DNA of 64,000 bases from positions 1 through 64,000 of the forward strand of contig CALWCD010000001.1 in NCBI GenBank assembly GCA_944376265.1. Reading direction: 5' to 3'. Every line of letters begins with the position of its first letter. Within the stretch, counting starts at the first letter, position 1. Below, piece after piece: positions 50,430 through 58,645 of the stretch. The position numbers were made by a program, and so were the translations under genes. This DNA comes from an uncultured Clostridia bacterium. GTDB lineage: Bacteria > Bacillota > Clostridia > Oscillospirales > Acutalibacteraceae. The notes under the pieces are model-generated. The model worked only from the letters and a program-made list of their open reading frames with translations, was not told the DNA's origin and made no database searches.

Positions 50430-51752
50430 ATGAAACCGCTTTCCGATTACAGCCACATCCGTGGGTTCAACTACACAGCCAGCTACGCCCAGAACGACCT
50501 GGACTTCTGGAACAACTACCGCCACGACGTGGTGGACCGAGAGATGGGCTATGCCCAGCGGCTGGGCCTGAACAGCGCCCGGATCTTCCTGGCCTACAAG
50601 GCCTATCTGAAGGACCGGGAGAAATTTCAGGAAAACCTCCGCGACTTCGTGCGCACCGCCTGGGCCCACGGGGTTTCCACCACACCCATCCTGTACTGCG
50701 GCGGACCCTTCTACCCGGATTTCGTGGAGGAGGAAGCCAAGGACGGGCTGCCCAAAATCGTCAGCATTTTGAAGCCGGAAAACTACCACCTGGCCGACGA
50801 ATACTTCGATGACGTCTACCAGGCGGTGGGAAACGAACCCGGGCTGCTGTTCTGGGACATCGCCAACGAGCCCGGCTACCACACTCCCAACTTTGTCACC
50901 TTCTACCCCGAGGAGCCGGAGTTCCGAAAAGCCCTGGCCCCCATGCCGGAGGACATGGAGTCTTTCCGGGCCAAGCAGGAACTGGTGTGGGAGTTCATCC
51001 GCCACGCCATTGCCCATGTGCGGGAAAAGGACCCGGTGAACGCCCTGGGCGTGGGCAACACCTACGCCTATGAGATTGAGCCCAGCAAGACCGCCCCCCT
51101 GGTGGACGTGCTCATCTTCCACAACTACTTTGAGACCCGCAAGCGTGTGCGGGACGAATGCGACATCATGATGCGGCTCAGCGAGAAATACCACAAGCCT
51201 GTGGTGAACAACGAGTGCTGCTGCCTGTGCCGCTCCAACCCCTACGACATGGAGCTGGAGATTATGGCGGAGTACGGCTTCGGCTTCTACGTGTTCGAGC
51301 TGATGATCGGGTCCAGCATGTGGCAGCGGGTCCACGGCATCTGCTATCCCGACGGCACCGTGCGGGATCCCTCCATTGTGGCGGCGGTCCAGGGCTTCTT
51401 CCGCAACCGTGGCCCCTCCGCCCTGCCGGAAAACGTCAACGAGGAGGGTTCCGCCGACCTGGCCGTTCAGCTGGCCACCAAGGCTCTCACCGAAACGGCG
51501 GACCGCTCCCGGCGCCACTGCTACAGGGAAAACGCGGAGCAGCTGCTTGAGGCTGCGGAGTATATCTGCAACCTGCTGGAAGCGGGACAGTACGTGCCCA
51601 TGCGGGTGCCCCCCACTGCCAAAATTGCCGCTTACCGCCGTCAGGAACAGCCTGACCTGGAGGAGATCCGCACCTGGCTGTACCAGCTGATCCGCCAGCT
51701 CAAGGAGGTCTGCTGCATGGTGGAGGGCGGAGAGACCAACAGCCGGGTGTAA
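50430..51752 (+). CDS. GH5-like (cellulase-type TIM barrel) glycoside hydrolase, cytoplasmic
   Basis: A 440-residue protein without a signal peptide. The first 340 residues follow a GH5/GH2-type TIM barrel: SARIFLAYKAY, the acid/base motif WDIANEPGYH (Glu), LIFHNYFETRK, and the nucleophile region PVVNNECCCLC (Glu preceding a Cys run). The helical C-terminal 100 residues are of no known fold. It is likely an intracellular glycosidase for an imported oligosaccharide, transcribed with the solute-binding protein gene 131 bases upstream. Assignment to a GH family is tentative. Confidence 0.8.
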   Translation: MKPLSDYSHIRGFNYTASYAQNDLDFWNNYRHDVVDREMGYAQRLGLNSARIFLAYKAYLKDREKFQENLRDFVRTAWAHGVSTTPILYCGGPFYPDFVEEEAKDGLPKIVSILKPENYHLADEYFDDVYQAVGNEPGLLFWDIANEPGYHTPNFVTFYPEEPEFRKALAPMPEDMESFRAKQELVWEFIRHAIAHVREKDPVNALGVGNTYAYEIEPSKTAPLVDVLIFHNYFETRKRVRDECDIMMRLSEKYHKPVVNNECCCLCRSNPYDMELEIMAEYGFGFYVFELMIGSSMWQRVHGICYPDGTVRDPSIVAAVQGFFRNRGPSALPENVNEEGSADLAVQLATKALTETADRSRRHCYRENAEQLLEAAEYICNLLEAGQYVPMRVPPTAKIAAYRRQEQPDLEEIRTWLYQLIRQLKEVCCMVEGGETNSRV

Positions 51753-51784
51753 GCCCCGCTCCATTCCGTTTCACGATTACAAGA

Positions 51785-51818
51785 GAGGGTCCCGTCTGCT
51801 CCGGGGCCCTCATTTTTT
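51785..51818 (+). terminator. Terminator of the GH5-like gene
   Basis: AGGGTCCC pairs with GGGGCCCT (one G-T pair), then T6. Confidence 0.7.
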
Positions 51819-51838
51819 GCCTGTTTGTCCAAATCGGC

Positions 51839-51867
51839 TTGTGCAGGCCGGTGGGTTCTGCTACAAT
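51839..51867 (+). promoter_or_regulatory. Promoter of the M20 peptidase
   Basis: TTGTGC (51839-51844), 17-bp spacer, TACAAT (51862-51867). Confidence 0.7.
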
Positions 51868-51931
51868 AAAGCCAGCAAAAGGGGCGTCCGCTCTGGGACG
51901 CCTACACCCACAAAGCGGGAGGAGAAACGGG

Positions 51932-53059
51932 ATGGAATGGAACAGGGAACGGATCGGCGGCACTTTTGCGGAGCTGGTGGAGATAGACTCCCCCAGCCGT
52001 CAGGAGCGGCAGATGGCGGACAAACTGAAGGAACTTTTCGGCGCACTGGGGGTCTCCCTGGAGGAGGACGGCGCCGGGCCCTCCTTTGGGGGGAACACAG
52101 GCAACCTGCTGGGGCGGGTGAAGGGACAGCTCCCGGGAAGCCCCCTGCTGTTCTCCGCCCACATGGACACCGTGGAGCCCTCTCGGGGGAAAAAGGCGGT
52201 GTTCCACCCGGATGGGACCATCACCAGCGCCGGGGACACGGTGCTGGGCGCCGACGACCTGGGCGGGGTCACCGCCATACTGGAAGCCGTCCGGTGGCTG
52301 AAAGAGACCGGGACGCCCCACCGGGACCTGGAGCTGATGTTCTCCCCCTCGGAAGAACGGTTCTCCGAAGGGACCCATCAGTTCGACTTTGGCAAATGCA
52401 GGGCAAAAATGGCGTACGTGCTGGATTTGGCGGAGGACATGGGAGCGGCTGCCATCCGGGCGCCGGGAAGCATCCAATTCTGGATCACGGTCCACGGCAA
52501 GGCGGCCCACGCGGGATTCGCCCCTGAGGAGGGCATCCACGCAGTCTCCATTGCCGCGGAGGCCCTGAGCAGCCTGCAATTCGGCCACGTGGACCCGGTC
52601 ACCACCGTGAACGTGGGAGTGATCCAGGGTGGGCTGATGCCCAACATCGTCCCCGAGTCCTGCCAGGTGGAGGGAGAAATCCGCTCCTACCAGGACCAGC
52701 GCATAGAAGAGGAATGGCAGAAGATTCTGTCCGCGTTCCAGAAAGCAGCCGAGAAGCGGGGCGGCACCGTCAGCTCCCGGGTGCGCCAGTGCTACAAGGC
52801 ACTGAACACCCCGGAGGACGCTCCGGTGGTGGCCTGCTACCAGAAAGCCTGCGAGAAAGTGGGCCTCACTCCCAAACTGGTGGGCACCTTCGGCATGAGC
52901 GACTGCAACCACTTCCCCCAGCACGGCATTCAGGGGATCGTGGTGGCGTCTGCCATGTGGAAATGCCACTCCACCCAGGAATACACCACGCTGGACTCTC
53001 TCTGCCAGCTCACCCAGCTGGTCATCGCCCTGATGACCCAGGAAGAGCTTCCTCGGTAA
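51932..53059 (+). CDS. M20 family metallopeptidase (peptidase T-like)
   Basis: A 375-residue cytoplasmic zinc peptidase. Metal and catalytic motifs are LLFSAHMDTVEP, GADDLGGVTAIL, FSPSEERFSEG and the Cys/His block SDCNHFPQHGI; VHGKAAHAGFAPEEG marks the dimerisation domain. It is most like the peptidase T-like tripeptidase group, but other M20 deacylases are possible. The ATG at 51932 has GGGAGGAG upstream; the frame opens 31 codons earlier. Confidence 0.92.
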   Translation: MEWNRERIGGTFAELVEIDSPSRQERQMADKLKELFGALGVSLEEDGAGPSFGGNTGNLLGRVKGQLPGSPLLFSAHMDTVEPSRGKKAVFHPDGTITSAGDTVLGADDLGGVTAILEAVRWLKETGTPHRDLELMFSPSEERFSEGTHQFDFGKCRAKMAYVLDLAEDMGAAAIRAPGSIQFWITVHGKAAHAGFAPEEGIHAVSIAAEALSSLQFGHVDPVTTVNVGVIQGGLMPNIVPESCQVEGEIRSYQDQRIEEEWQKILSAFQKAAEKRGGTVSSRVRQCYKALNTPEDAPVVACYQKACEKVGLTPKLVGTFGMSDCNHFPQHGIQGIVVASAMWKCHSTQEYTTLDSLCQLTQLVIALMTQEELPR

Positions 53060-53070
53060 ACCGTACCGCA

Positions 53071-53118
53071 AAAAGCTCCGCACCGATCCCCTTGCCGGGA
53101 AGCCTGTGCGGAGCTTTT
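53071..53118. terminator. Bidirectional terminator
   Basis: A perfect 13-bp stem (53071-53083 with 53106-53118) with A4/T4 ends. Confidence 0.85.
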
Positions 53119-53119
53119 C

Positions 53120-53500
53120 TTATTCTTCATACCGGATGGTGACAGTGGAGATCACCGGCTGGTCCTCTGCCGGGATGGTGCCGTTGTCGTCGGTGGGCTG
53201 GGCGCTTTCGCAGATCTCATCCACAATGTCCATGCCCTCTGTCACATAGCCAAAGACCGCGTATTCCTCATCCAGATAGGTGGAATCCTCCTGAACAATG
53301 AAGAACTGGGAGCTGGCGCTGTCGTAGTCGTCGGAACGTGCCATGGACACGGCGCCCCGGGTGTGAGACAAGCTGTTGTCATAGCCGTTTTCCGAAAACT
53401 CCCCGGGAATGATCTCCTCGCTGCCGCCGGTGCCGTCCCCGTTGGGGTCCCCTCCCTGCATCATGAACCCTTCGATGATTCGATGAAACGTAAGACTCAC
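53120..53500 (-). pseudogene. 5'-truncated cyclophilin-type peptidyl-prolyl isomerase
   Basis: The 126-residue open frame begins inside the cyclophilin fold: SLTFHRIIEGFMMQGGDPNG, then GAVSMARS, SSQFFIVQ and VFGYVTEGMDIVDEI. A normal bacterial cyclophilin has another 50-60 residues (the first strands and helix with VKLxTxxGxIxIEL and ENF) before this point; none follow upstream in any frame. The apparent start is a GTG without a ribosome-binding site at 53498-53500, adjacent to the promoter of the response regulator. It is likely a remnant after a deletion or insertion. The catalytic Arg is retained. Confidence 0.75.
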
Positions 53501-53517
53501 AGAAAGTTCGCACAGCT

Positions 53518-53549
53518 TTTAGATTCCCTTAAGATTCCTGTGGTACGCT
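53518..53549 (+). promoter_or_regulatory. Direct repeats and -10 upstream of the response regulator
   Basis: AGATTCC occurs twice with an 11-base period (53521-53527 and 53532-53538), immediately before TACGCT (53544-53549). OmpR/PhoB-type regulators bind such 11-bp repeats over a weak -35, so autoregulation is likely. Confidence 0.5.
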
Positions 53550-53594
53550 GAAAGTGGGCCAATGCCCTTGGGCTGTGTGAAAGGAGATGGAGCC

Positions 53595-54269
53595 ATGCGG
53601 CTGTTCATTGCGGAGGACGATCCCAAACTGCTGAAAACTCTGAAACATATTTTTGAAAGCAACAAATACATGGTGGATGGTGTGGGCGACGGCCAGGAGG
53701 CGCTGCTCTACGCCGAGACCGAGGAGTACGACGGCCTGGTGCTGGACATTATGATGCCGGGCATGGATGGCGTGGAAGTGCTGAAACGGCTGCGGGGCCA
53801 GGGGATTTCCACCCCGGCCCTGTTCCTCACCGCCAGAACGGAGATCTGCCAGCGGGTAGAGGGGCTGGACGCCGGCGCCGACGACTACCTTCCCAAGCCC
53901 TTCGCCACCGCGGAGCTGCTGGCAAGGGTGCGGGCCATGCTCCGCAGGAAAGACAACTTTGTGCCGGACCTGCTTTCCGTAGGGGAGCTTTCCCTGAACC
54001 GGTCCACCTACGAGCTGCTGTACCGGGGAAGGACCCAGTCCCTCAGCGGCAGGGAATTCCAGATTATGGAGATTCTGATGCAGCGCCCCGGCTTTGTGGT
54101 CCCCACCGACCTGTTCCTGTCCCACGTGTGGGGGTGGAACAGCGAGGTGGACATCAGCGTGGTGTGGGTGCACATCTCCAACATCCGGAAAAAACTGAAC
54201 CGGCTGCGGGTGCCGGCGGAAATCCGCTTCCTCCGGGGCGCCGGCTATGTGCTGGAGGTGGAGAGATGA
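53595..54269 (+). CDS. OmpR-family response regulator
   Basis: A 224-residue regulator. Receiver domain: acidic pocket IAEDDPK, phosphoacceptor Asp in LVLDIMMPGMDG (about residue 50), Thr in FLTAR and Lys in LPKPF. The winged-helix DNA-binding domain (about residues 125-224) ends in ISNIRKKLNRL and RGAGYVLEV. AAGGAG lies 8 bases before the ATG at 53595. Its stop overlaps the kinase start (ATGA). Confidence 0.95.
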   Translation: MRLFIAEDDPKLLKTLKHIFESNKYMVDGVGDGQEALLYAETEEYDGLVLDIMMPGMDGVEVLKRLRGQGISTPALFLTARTEICQRVEGLDAGADDYLPKPFATAELLARVRAMLRRKDNFVPDLLSVGELSLNRSTYELLYRGRTQSLSGREFQIMEILMQRPGFVVPTDLFLSHVWGWNSEVDISVVWVHISNIRKKLNRLRVPAEIRFLRGAGYVLEVER

Positions 54270-55463
54270 TCTACCGGCTGCGGAAGAAGTTCATCAGGAT
54301 CTGCACCCTGTCCTTCCTGGCGGTGTTTCTGGCCCTGTTCTGCTGCATCTACCTTACCACCTACCTGCAGACCACCCGCTCCCTGGACGACCTGGCGGAC
54401 ATTCTCTCAGAAAACGACGGCAGCTTCCCCAATGTCCAGACCTTCGGCCCCCACGCAGAACCCGGAAACGCCTTTTACCACCCGGTTTTTCACCGTGCGG
54501 TTTGACGCCCAGGGAGAGGTGCTCTCCACGGACATTCAATCCATCGCAAGCGTCACCCAGGAGGAAGCCGCCGACTACGGAGAGCAGGCCCTGCACAAGG
54601 GCAGTGAGCGGGGCTGGGTGGGCAGCTACCGCTTTAAGGTCACCGCTTCCTCCCAGGAGACGGTGGTGGTGTGCGTCAGCGGCACCTCCGCACTGGGCAT
54701 GAACCGGAACTTTCTCACCACCGCCTCCCTGGTGTTTGTGGGGGGCAGCCTGGTGGTGCTTTTGCTGGTGACCCTGTTTTCCAGACGGGCGGTAAAGCCG
54801 GTTGCGGAAAGCTACGAGCGGCAAAAGCAGTTCGTCACCGACGCCAACCACCAGCTGAAAACGCCCCTCACCCTGATCCGGGCCAACCTGGACATTCTGG
54901 AAGGCGAGACCGGGCCCAGCGAGTGGCTCAGCGACATTCGGGAAGAGACGGAGCTCATGTCCCAGATGGTGGGAAAACTGGTGGCCCTGGCCCGCATGGA
55001 CGAGGAAGCGGCGCCTTTGGAGACCAGGCCCTTCGACCTGGCGGAAGCAGTGGCGGACGGGGTGTCCTTTTTCGCCCCCGCTGCGGAACAGGCGGGGAAA
55101 TCCCTGGAAGCCCAGGTTCCCCCCGCCCTGGAGTACAAGGGGGACGAAGGCGCCATCCGCCAGCTGATTTCCATCCTGCTGGACAACGGGGTGAAATACT
55201 GCGACCCGGGCGGAACCATCCGGGTGACCCTGACCGCCGGAAGGCATCCGGTCCTGTGGGTAGACAACACCTGTGCCCAGGTGGGGGACCTTCTCCTCTC
55301 CCGGCTGTTCGACCGCTTTTACCGCGCCGACCAGGCCAGGACCTACGGCAACGGGTTCGGGGTGGGGCTCTCCATTGCCAAAGGGATTGTGGAAAAGCAC
55401 CGGGGAGAAATTTCCGCCCAGAAGCTGGACGACCGGACCATCCGCTTCCGAGTGAAGCTGTAA
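54266..55463 (+). pseudogene. Sensor histidine kinase interrupted by a +1 frameshift
   Basis: The frame opening with ATG at 54266 (MIYRLRKKFIRICTLSFLAV, first membrane segment) ends at 54505, while the rest of the kinase continues in another frame from about 54432: TRFFTVRFDAQGEV, a second membrane segment (ASLVFVGGSLVVLLLVTLF), HisKA with the phospho-His in VTDANHQLKTPLTLIRANL, and HATPase_c with LLDNGVKYC and GNGFGVGLSIAKG. Removing one C from the C5 run at 54448-54452 restores one 398-residue frame. It may be a true mutation, a phase-variable tract or a sequencing error. The ATGA overlap shows coupling to the response regulator. Confidence 0.8.
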
Positions 55464-55465
55464 AA

Positions 55466-55517
55466 ACAGGACCAGGCCCTCCCCCCGCGGGAAAGGACCT
55501 GGTCCTGTCGTTTTTTT
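55466..55517. terminator. Bidirectional terminator
   Basis: An 11-bp perfect stem (55466-55476 with 55498-55508) followed by T7. Confidence 0.85.
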
Positions 55518-55535
55518 CTATGAGGAATAATCTTG

Positions 55536-56360
55536 TCAGCTCTTGGAGGCGTCCACCCAGGTGTACTGGTTGCCGGACTGAACAAATGTCACCGGCACGT
55601 CGCTGCCGATCACCTGGGGCAGCCACTGGGCCATGTACGCCATGCCGGGCTCTTCCCAGTTAAAGTGGCCGGGAGTGAGCAGGGCCCGCTTTTTGCCCAG
55701 GGTCAACGCGTCCTGGACGTATTCCACCACCGTCCAGTCCACCGTTTCCCCGGGGATGATCACCTGGACGTCGTGCTTGTCGATAAAGTCCAGCCCGGTG
55801 CGGTCCATGGGGCCTCCCAGGAAGTGGAACACCACCGCCGCCCGGGAAACCTCCATTTGGGGGTCGCCTACCATGCGCATGCCCGAGATGCCCATCACTT
55901 TTGCCATGTGCCGGGCGATCTCCCCCACAGTGGAGGTGGGCAGGTCGTACACGCATCCGGGCATGAAACTCTCGCTGGCCACGTAGGGCTCCCAGCCCAG
56001 CAGCTTGGTAAGGCCGGAGAAAATGCCGTCGGGCCGCTGGTTGTGCATGTGGTCATGGTCCCGGTAGACCACGATGCCGGTTTCATCCAGCAGCTGTTTC
56101 TTGGCCTGGTACACCCCGTTTTCCTGAAGCCAGTCGGTTTCGTCCCAGCCGTCGTAGAACAGGGGCTCGTGACCCAGGACGAAATTGTACCCCAGCTGGG
56201 CCGCCTTCCGGATTACCGCGGCGGTGGGACAGCAGGTGGTGACAATGCCGGTGCACTCTTTTTCCGGGTCGCCGTACTGGACGATATCACAGGTGCGGCG
56301 TCCCTCTTCCAGGGGGCCGTGGTAGGCTTCCACTTTGGCGATGATCTCTGAGATCTTCAT
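55536..56360 (-). CDS. NIF3-like protein, second copy
   Basis: A 274-residue NIF3/YbgI-like protein more divergent than the one at 12.9 kb. It has MKISEIIAKVEAYHGPLEEG, VTTCCPTAAVIRKAAQ, FVLGHEPLFYDGWDET with a metal-type His/Glu pair, IVVYRDHDHMHN and the C-terminal LLTPGHFNWEEPGM. The ATG at 56358-56360 is the family start. It is the last gene of the leftward sugar ABC run, 141 bases after the second permease; a strong hairpin lies in that gap. Its presence in a carbohydrate locus hints at a metal-dependent hydrolase-type role, which is inference. Confidence 0.85.
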   Translation of the reverse strand: MKISEIIAKVEAYHGPLEEGRRTCDIVQYGDPEKECTGIVTTCCPTAAVIRKAAQLGYNFVLGHEPLFYDGWDETDWLQENGVYQAKKQLLDETGIVVYRDHDHMHNQRPDGIFSGLTKLLGWEPYVASESFMPGCVYDLPTSTVGEIARHMAKVMGISGMRMVGDPQMEVSRAAVVFHFLGGPMDRTGLDFIDKHDVQVIIPGETVDWTVVEYVQDALTLGKKRALLTPGHFNWEEPGMAYMAQWLPQVIGSDVPVTFVQSGNQYTWVDASKS

Positions 56361-56425
56361 AGGATTCCTTCCCTTCCGTAATCCGTTTCCCCGGGACCTC
56401 CCGGGAACAGTCTGCCTGAATGATG

Positions 56426-56494
56426 CCGCCCCAAACACCCTTTCCCACGGGGGGCAAGAGACGCTTGGGGCGGACCTATGGCCGGGAGAATCTC
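56426..56494 (-). promoter_or_regulatory. Hairpins between the second permease and NIF3-like gene
   Basis: A 9-bp perfect inverted repeat (56426-56434 with 56465-56473) and GGGAG/CTCCC (about 56481-56494). No T tract follows, so they look like mRNA stabilising or processing structures. Confidence 0.5.
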
Positions 56495-56501
56495 CCTTGT
56501 T

Positions 56502-57392
56502 TTAGCCCTTCACACCGCCGATCACGATGCCCTTGACAAAGGACTTCTGGATGAAGGGATAGACGATCATAATAGGCACAACCGCCACCACGGCAATGGC
56601 CATGCGGATGCCCACGCTGGGCAGGGTGCCAAGCTCAATGTTGATGCCCTGAAGCTGAGCGGAGGACTTGAGGAACTGGACGTTGTTGAGCATGTTGGTC
56701 AGCACGTTCTGGATGCTGTAATACTCCTGATGCTGCACAATGTAGTACAGGCCGTTGGTCCAGTCGTTCCAGTAGGCCAGGCCGGCCATCAGGCCGATGG
56801 TGCCGATGATGGGGGTGGAGATGGGCAGCACCACATTGCTCAGGGTGCGCAGCTCGCTGGCGCCGTCCAGATGGGCCGCCTCGATGATGGCGTCGGGAAT
56901 GTTGGTCTTGAAGTAGTTGCGCATCAAGATGACATTGAAGGCGCTCATCAGGAAGGTGGGGATCAGCAGAGCGAAGATGGTGTCACGGATGTGGAACACC
57001 TGGGAATAGATGATGTAGGTGGGCACCAGGCCGCCGTTGAACAGCATGGTGAAAAACACCAGAAACGCGATGATGTTGCGGCCCTTCAGCTCGGGACGAG
57101 AGAGAGGATAAGACAGCCCGATGGTGAAGACGATGTTGCAGATGGTGCCTACGATGGTCACGAAGAAGGTGACGCCATAAGCGCGGAACACAGTGTTGCT
57201 GGCCTTGAAGATGTACTCGTAAGATGCGGTGCTGAATTTTTCCGGGAAGAAGGAGTAGCCGTTGGCGGTCAGGGTCGCTTCGTCGGTGAAAGAGGCCATG
57301 AGCAGCAGCAGCATGGGCAGCACGCACAACAGTGTCAGGATCACCAGCACAATGTGGGGGATGATCTTAGAAGCCTTACTTGTTGTAATCAA
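56502..57392 (-). CDS. Sugar ABC transporter permease (MalG/AraQ type)
   Basis: A 296-residue CUT1 permease with six membrane segments and the EAA motif EAAHLDGASELRTLSNVVLP for the ATPase contact. The start is a TTG (57390-57392): a TGA two codons upstream closes the frame and AAGGGTG lies 9 bases before it. It follows the first permease by 30 bases. No ATP-binding protein gene is in the cluster; a shared MsmX-like ATPase encoded elsewhere is expected. Confidence 0.93.
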   Translation of the reverse strand: MITTSKASKIIPHIVLVILTLLCVLPMLLLLMASFTDEATLTANGYSFFPEKFSTASYEYIFKASNTVFRAYGVTFFVTIVGTICNIVFTIGLSYPLSRPELKGRNIIAFLVFFTMLFNGGLVPTYIIYSQVFHIRDTIFALLIPTFLMSAFNVILMRNYFKTNIPDAIIEAAHLDGASELRTLSNVVLPISTPIIGTIGLMAGLAYWNDWTNGLYYIVQHQEYYSIQNVLTNMLNNVQFLKSSAQLQGINIELGTLPSVGIRMAIAVVAVVPIMIVYPFIQKSFVKGIVIGGVKG

Positions 57393-57422
57393 TTTTCAAT
57401 TCACCCTTTTCCTGTAAAGACA

Positions 57423-58370
57423 TTAGAACAGCGCGCTCTCAGCGTCAACCTTTTTCACGATGAAGTTGGCGCCCAGCACCAGCACGAAGCCCAGAACGGA
57501 CTGGAGGAAACCGGCAGCGGAGGAACGGCCAACGTCGTTGAGCTGGAGCAAACCGCGGAACACGTAGGTGTCGATGGTGTTGGTGGCACTGTAAAGCAGG
57601 CCGTTGTTCATGGGAACCTGATAGAACAGGCCGAAGTCGGAGTAGAACATGCGGCCGATGGCCATGATCACCAGGGTGATGATGGTGGTCTTCAGGCAGG
57701 GCAGCGTGATGTGACGGATCTGCTGCCAGGTGTTGGCGCCGTCGATCACCGCGGCCTCATAGTAGGAGTCATCGATGCCGATGAGGGTGGCGTAGTAAAG
57801 GATGGTATTGTACCCAAAGTTCTTCCACAGGTAGATGAAGATCAAAATGTAAGGCCAGTAGCCGGGGCTGGAATACCAGCCAATGGGATCGATGCCCAGG
57901 GGGGCCAGAATGGAGTTGTTGATGAAGCCGCTGTCCACGCTGAGGAAGGCGAAGGCCAGGTAGCTGACCACGGTGATGGACAGCAGGTAGGGGATCAGGA
58001 TGGAGGTCTGATACACCCGCATCATCTTGCCCTTGACCTGGGACAGCAGGATGGCCACCACAATGGCCAGCACTGTGCCCAGCACAATAAACGCCAGGTT
58101 GTACAGCACGGTGTTGCGGAAAATGACAAAAGCGTCGTTGGTTCGGAACAGGTAGGAGAAATTGTCAAAACCAACCCAGGGGCTCTGCCAAATACCCACG
58201 GTATAGTTGATATCCTTAAAGGCAAAGCTCAGGCCGAACATGGGCAGATAGTTGTTGATCACCAGGTAGGCAAGACCCGGGACCATCATCAGGTAAAGGG
58301 GAAAAGTTCTCCGCAGATAGGTGCTCTTCTTGATCTTCTTCCCTTTATCGGCGGGTACCATGCTAGACAT
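57423..58370 (-). CDS. Sugar ABC transporter permease (MalF/LplB type)
   Basis: A 316-residue CUT1 permease. It begins with a cytoplasmic basic stretch (KGKKIKKSTYLRRTFP), has six membrane segments and the EAA motif YYEAAVIDGANTWQQIRHITLP. The ATG at 58368-58370 is chosen; GAGGAAAG lies 11-14 bases upstream, an unusually long spacing. It is separated from the lipoprotein gene by 275 bases containing strong hairpins. Confidence 0.93.
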   Translation of the reverse strand: MSSMVPADKGKKIKKSTYLRRTFPLYLMMVPGLAYLVINNYLPMFGLSFAFKDINYTVGIWQSPWVGFDNFSYLFRTNDAFVIFRNTVLYNLAFIVLGTVLAIVVAILLSQVKGKMMRVYQTSILIPYLLSITVVSYLAFAFLSVDSGFINNSILAPLGIDPIGWYSSPGYWPYILIFIYLWKNFGYNTILYYATLIGIDDSYYEAAVIDGANTWQQIRHITLPCLKTTIITLVIMAIGRMFYSDFGLFYQVPMNNGLLYSATNTIDTYVFRGLLQLNDVGRSSAAGFLQSVLGFVLVLGANFIVKKVDAESALF

Positions 58371-58645
58371 TTGTAGATCACTTTCCTCTCTTTCATAAGC
58401 ATTCGGGACGGAACTAAAGGGCACAGCCCTGGCAATCGCCATGGAGCCGGAAAACAACCGAAACGCAGCGGCTTGAACCAGCAGCTTCCCGAAAGGGCAG
58501 CCAGGATCTTGATGAAAAAGTTCGTCGCAAAAGGGGATTTCGGCTCATAATTTGCGTGTAGGCCGATAAACATTTATCGGCCTACACACAAACAAGCTTG
58601 TTTCAAGCTTTCTTCTCTATAAAACTCAGGGAGCTTTTCAGAAAC
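58371..58645 (-). promoter_or_regulatory. Intercistronic region with two strong hairpins
   Basis: A perfect 15-bp stem (58556-58570 with 58573-58587) and a 7-bp stem (58594-58600 with 58604-58610) follow the lipoprotein stop codon. No T tract and no promoter follow. Such hairpins in sugar ABC operons raise the lipoprotein mRNA over permease mRNA. Confidence 0.6.

Noticed and set aside
58556..58610. Intrinsic terminator between lipoprotein and permease genes
   Set aside because: The stems are strong but not followed by a T tract in the minus direction, and the permeases need transcription from upstream.
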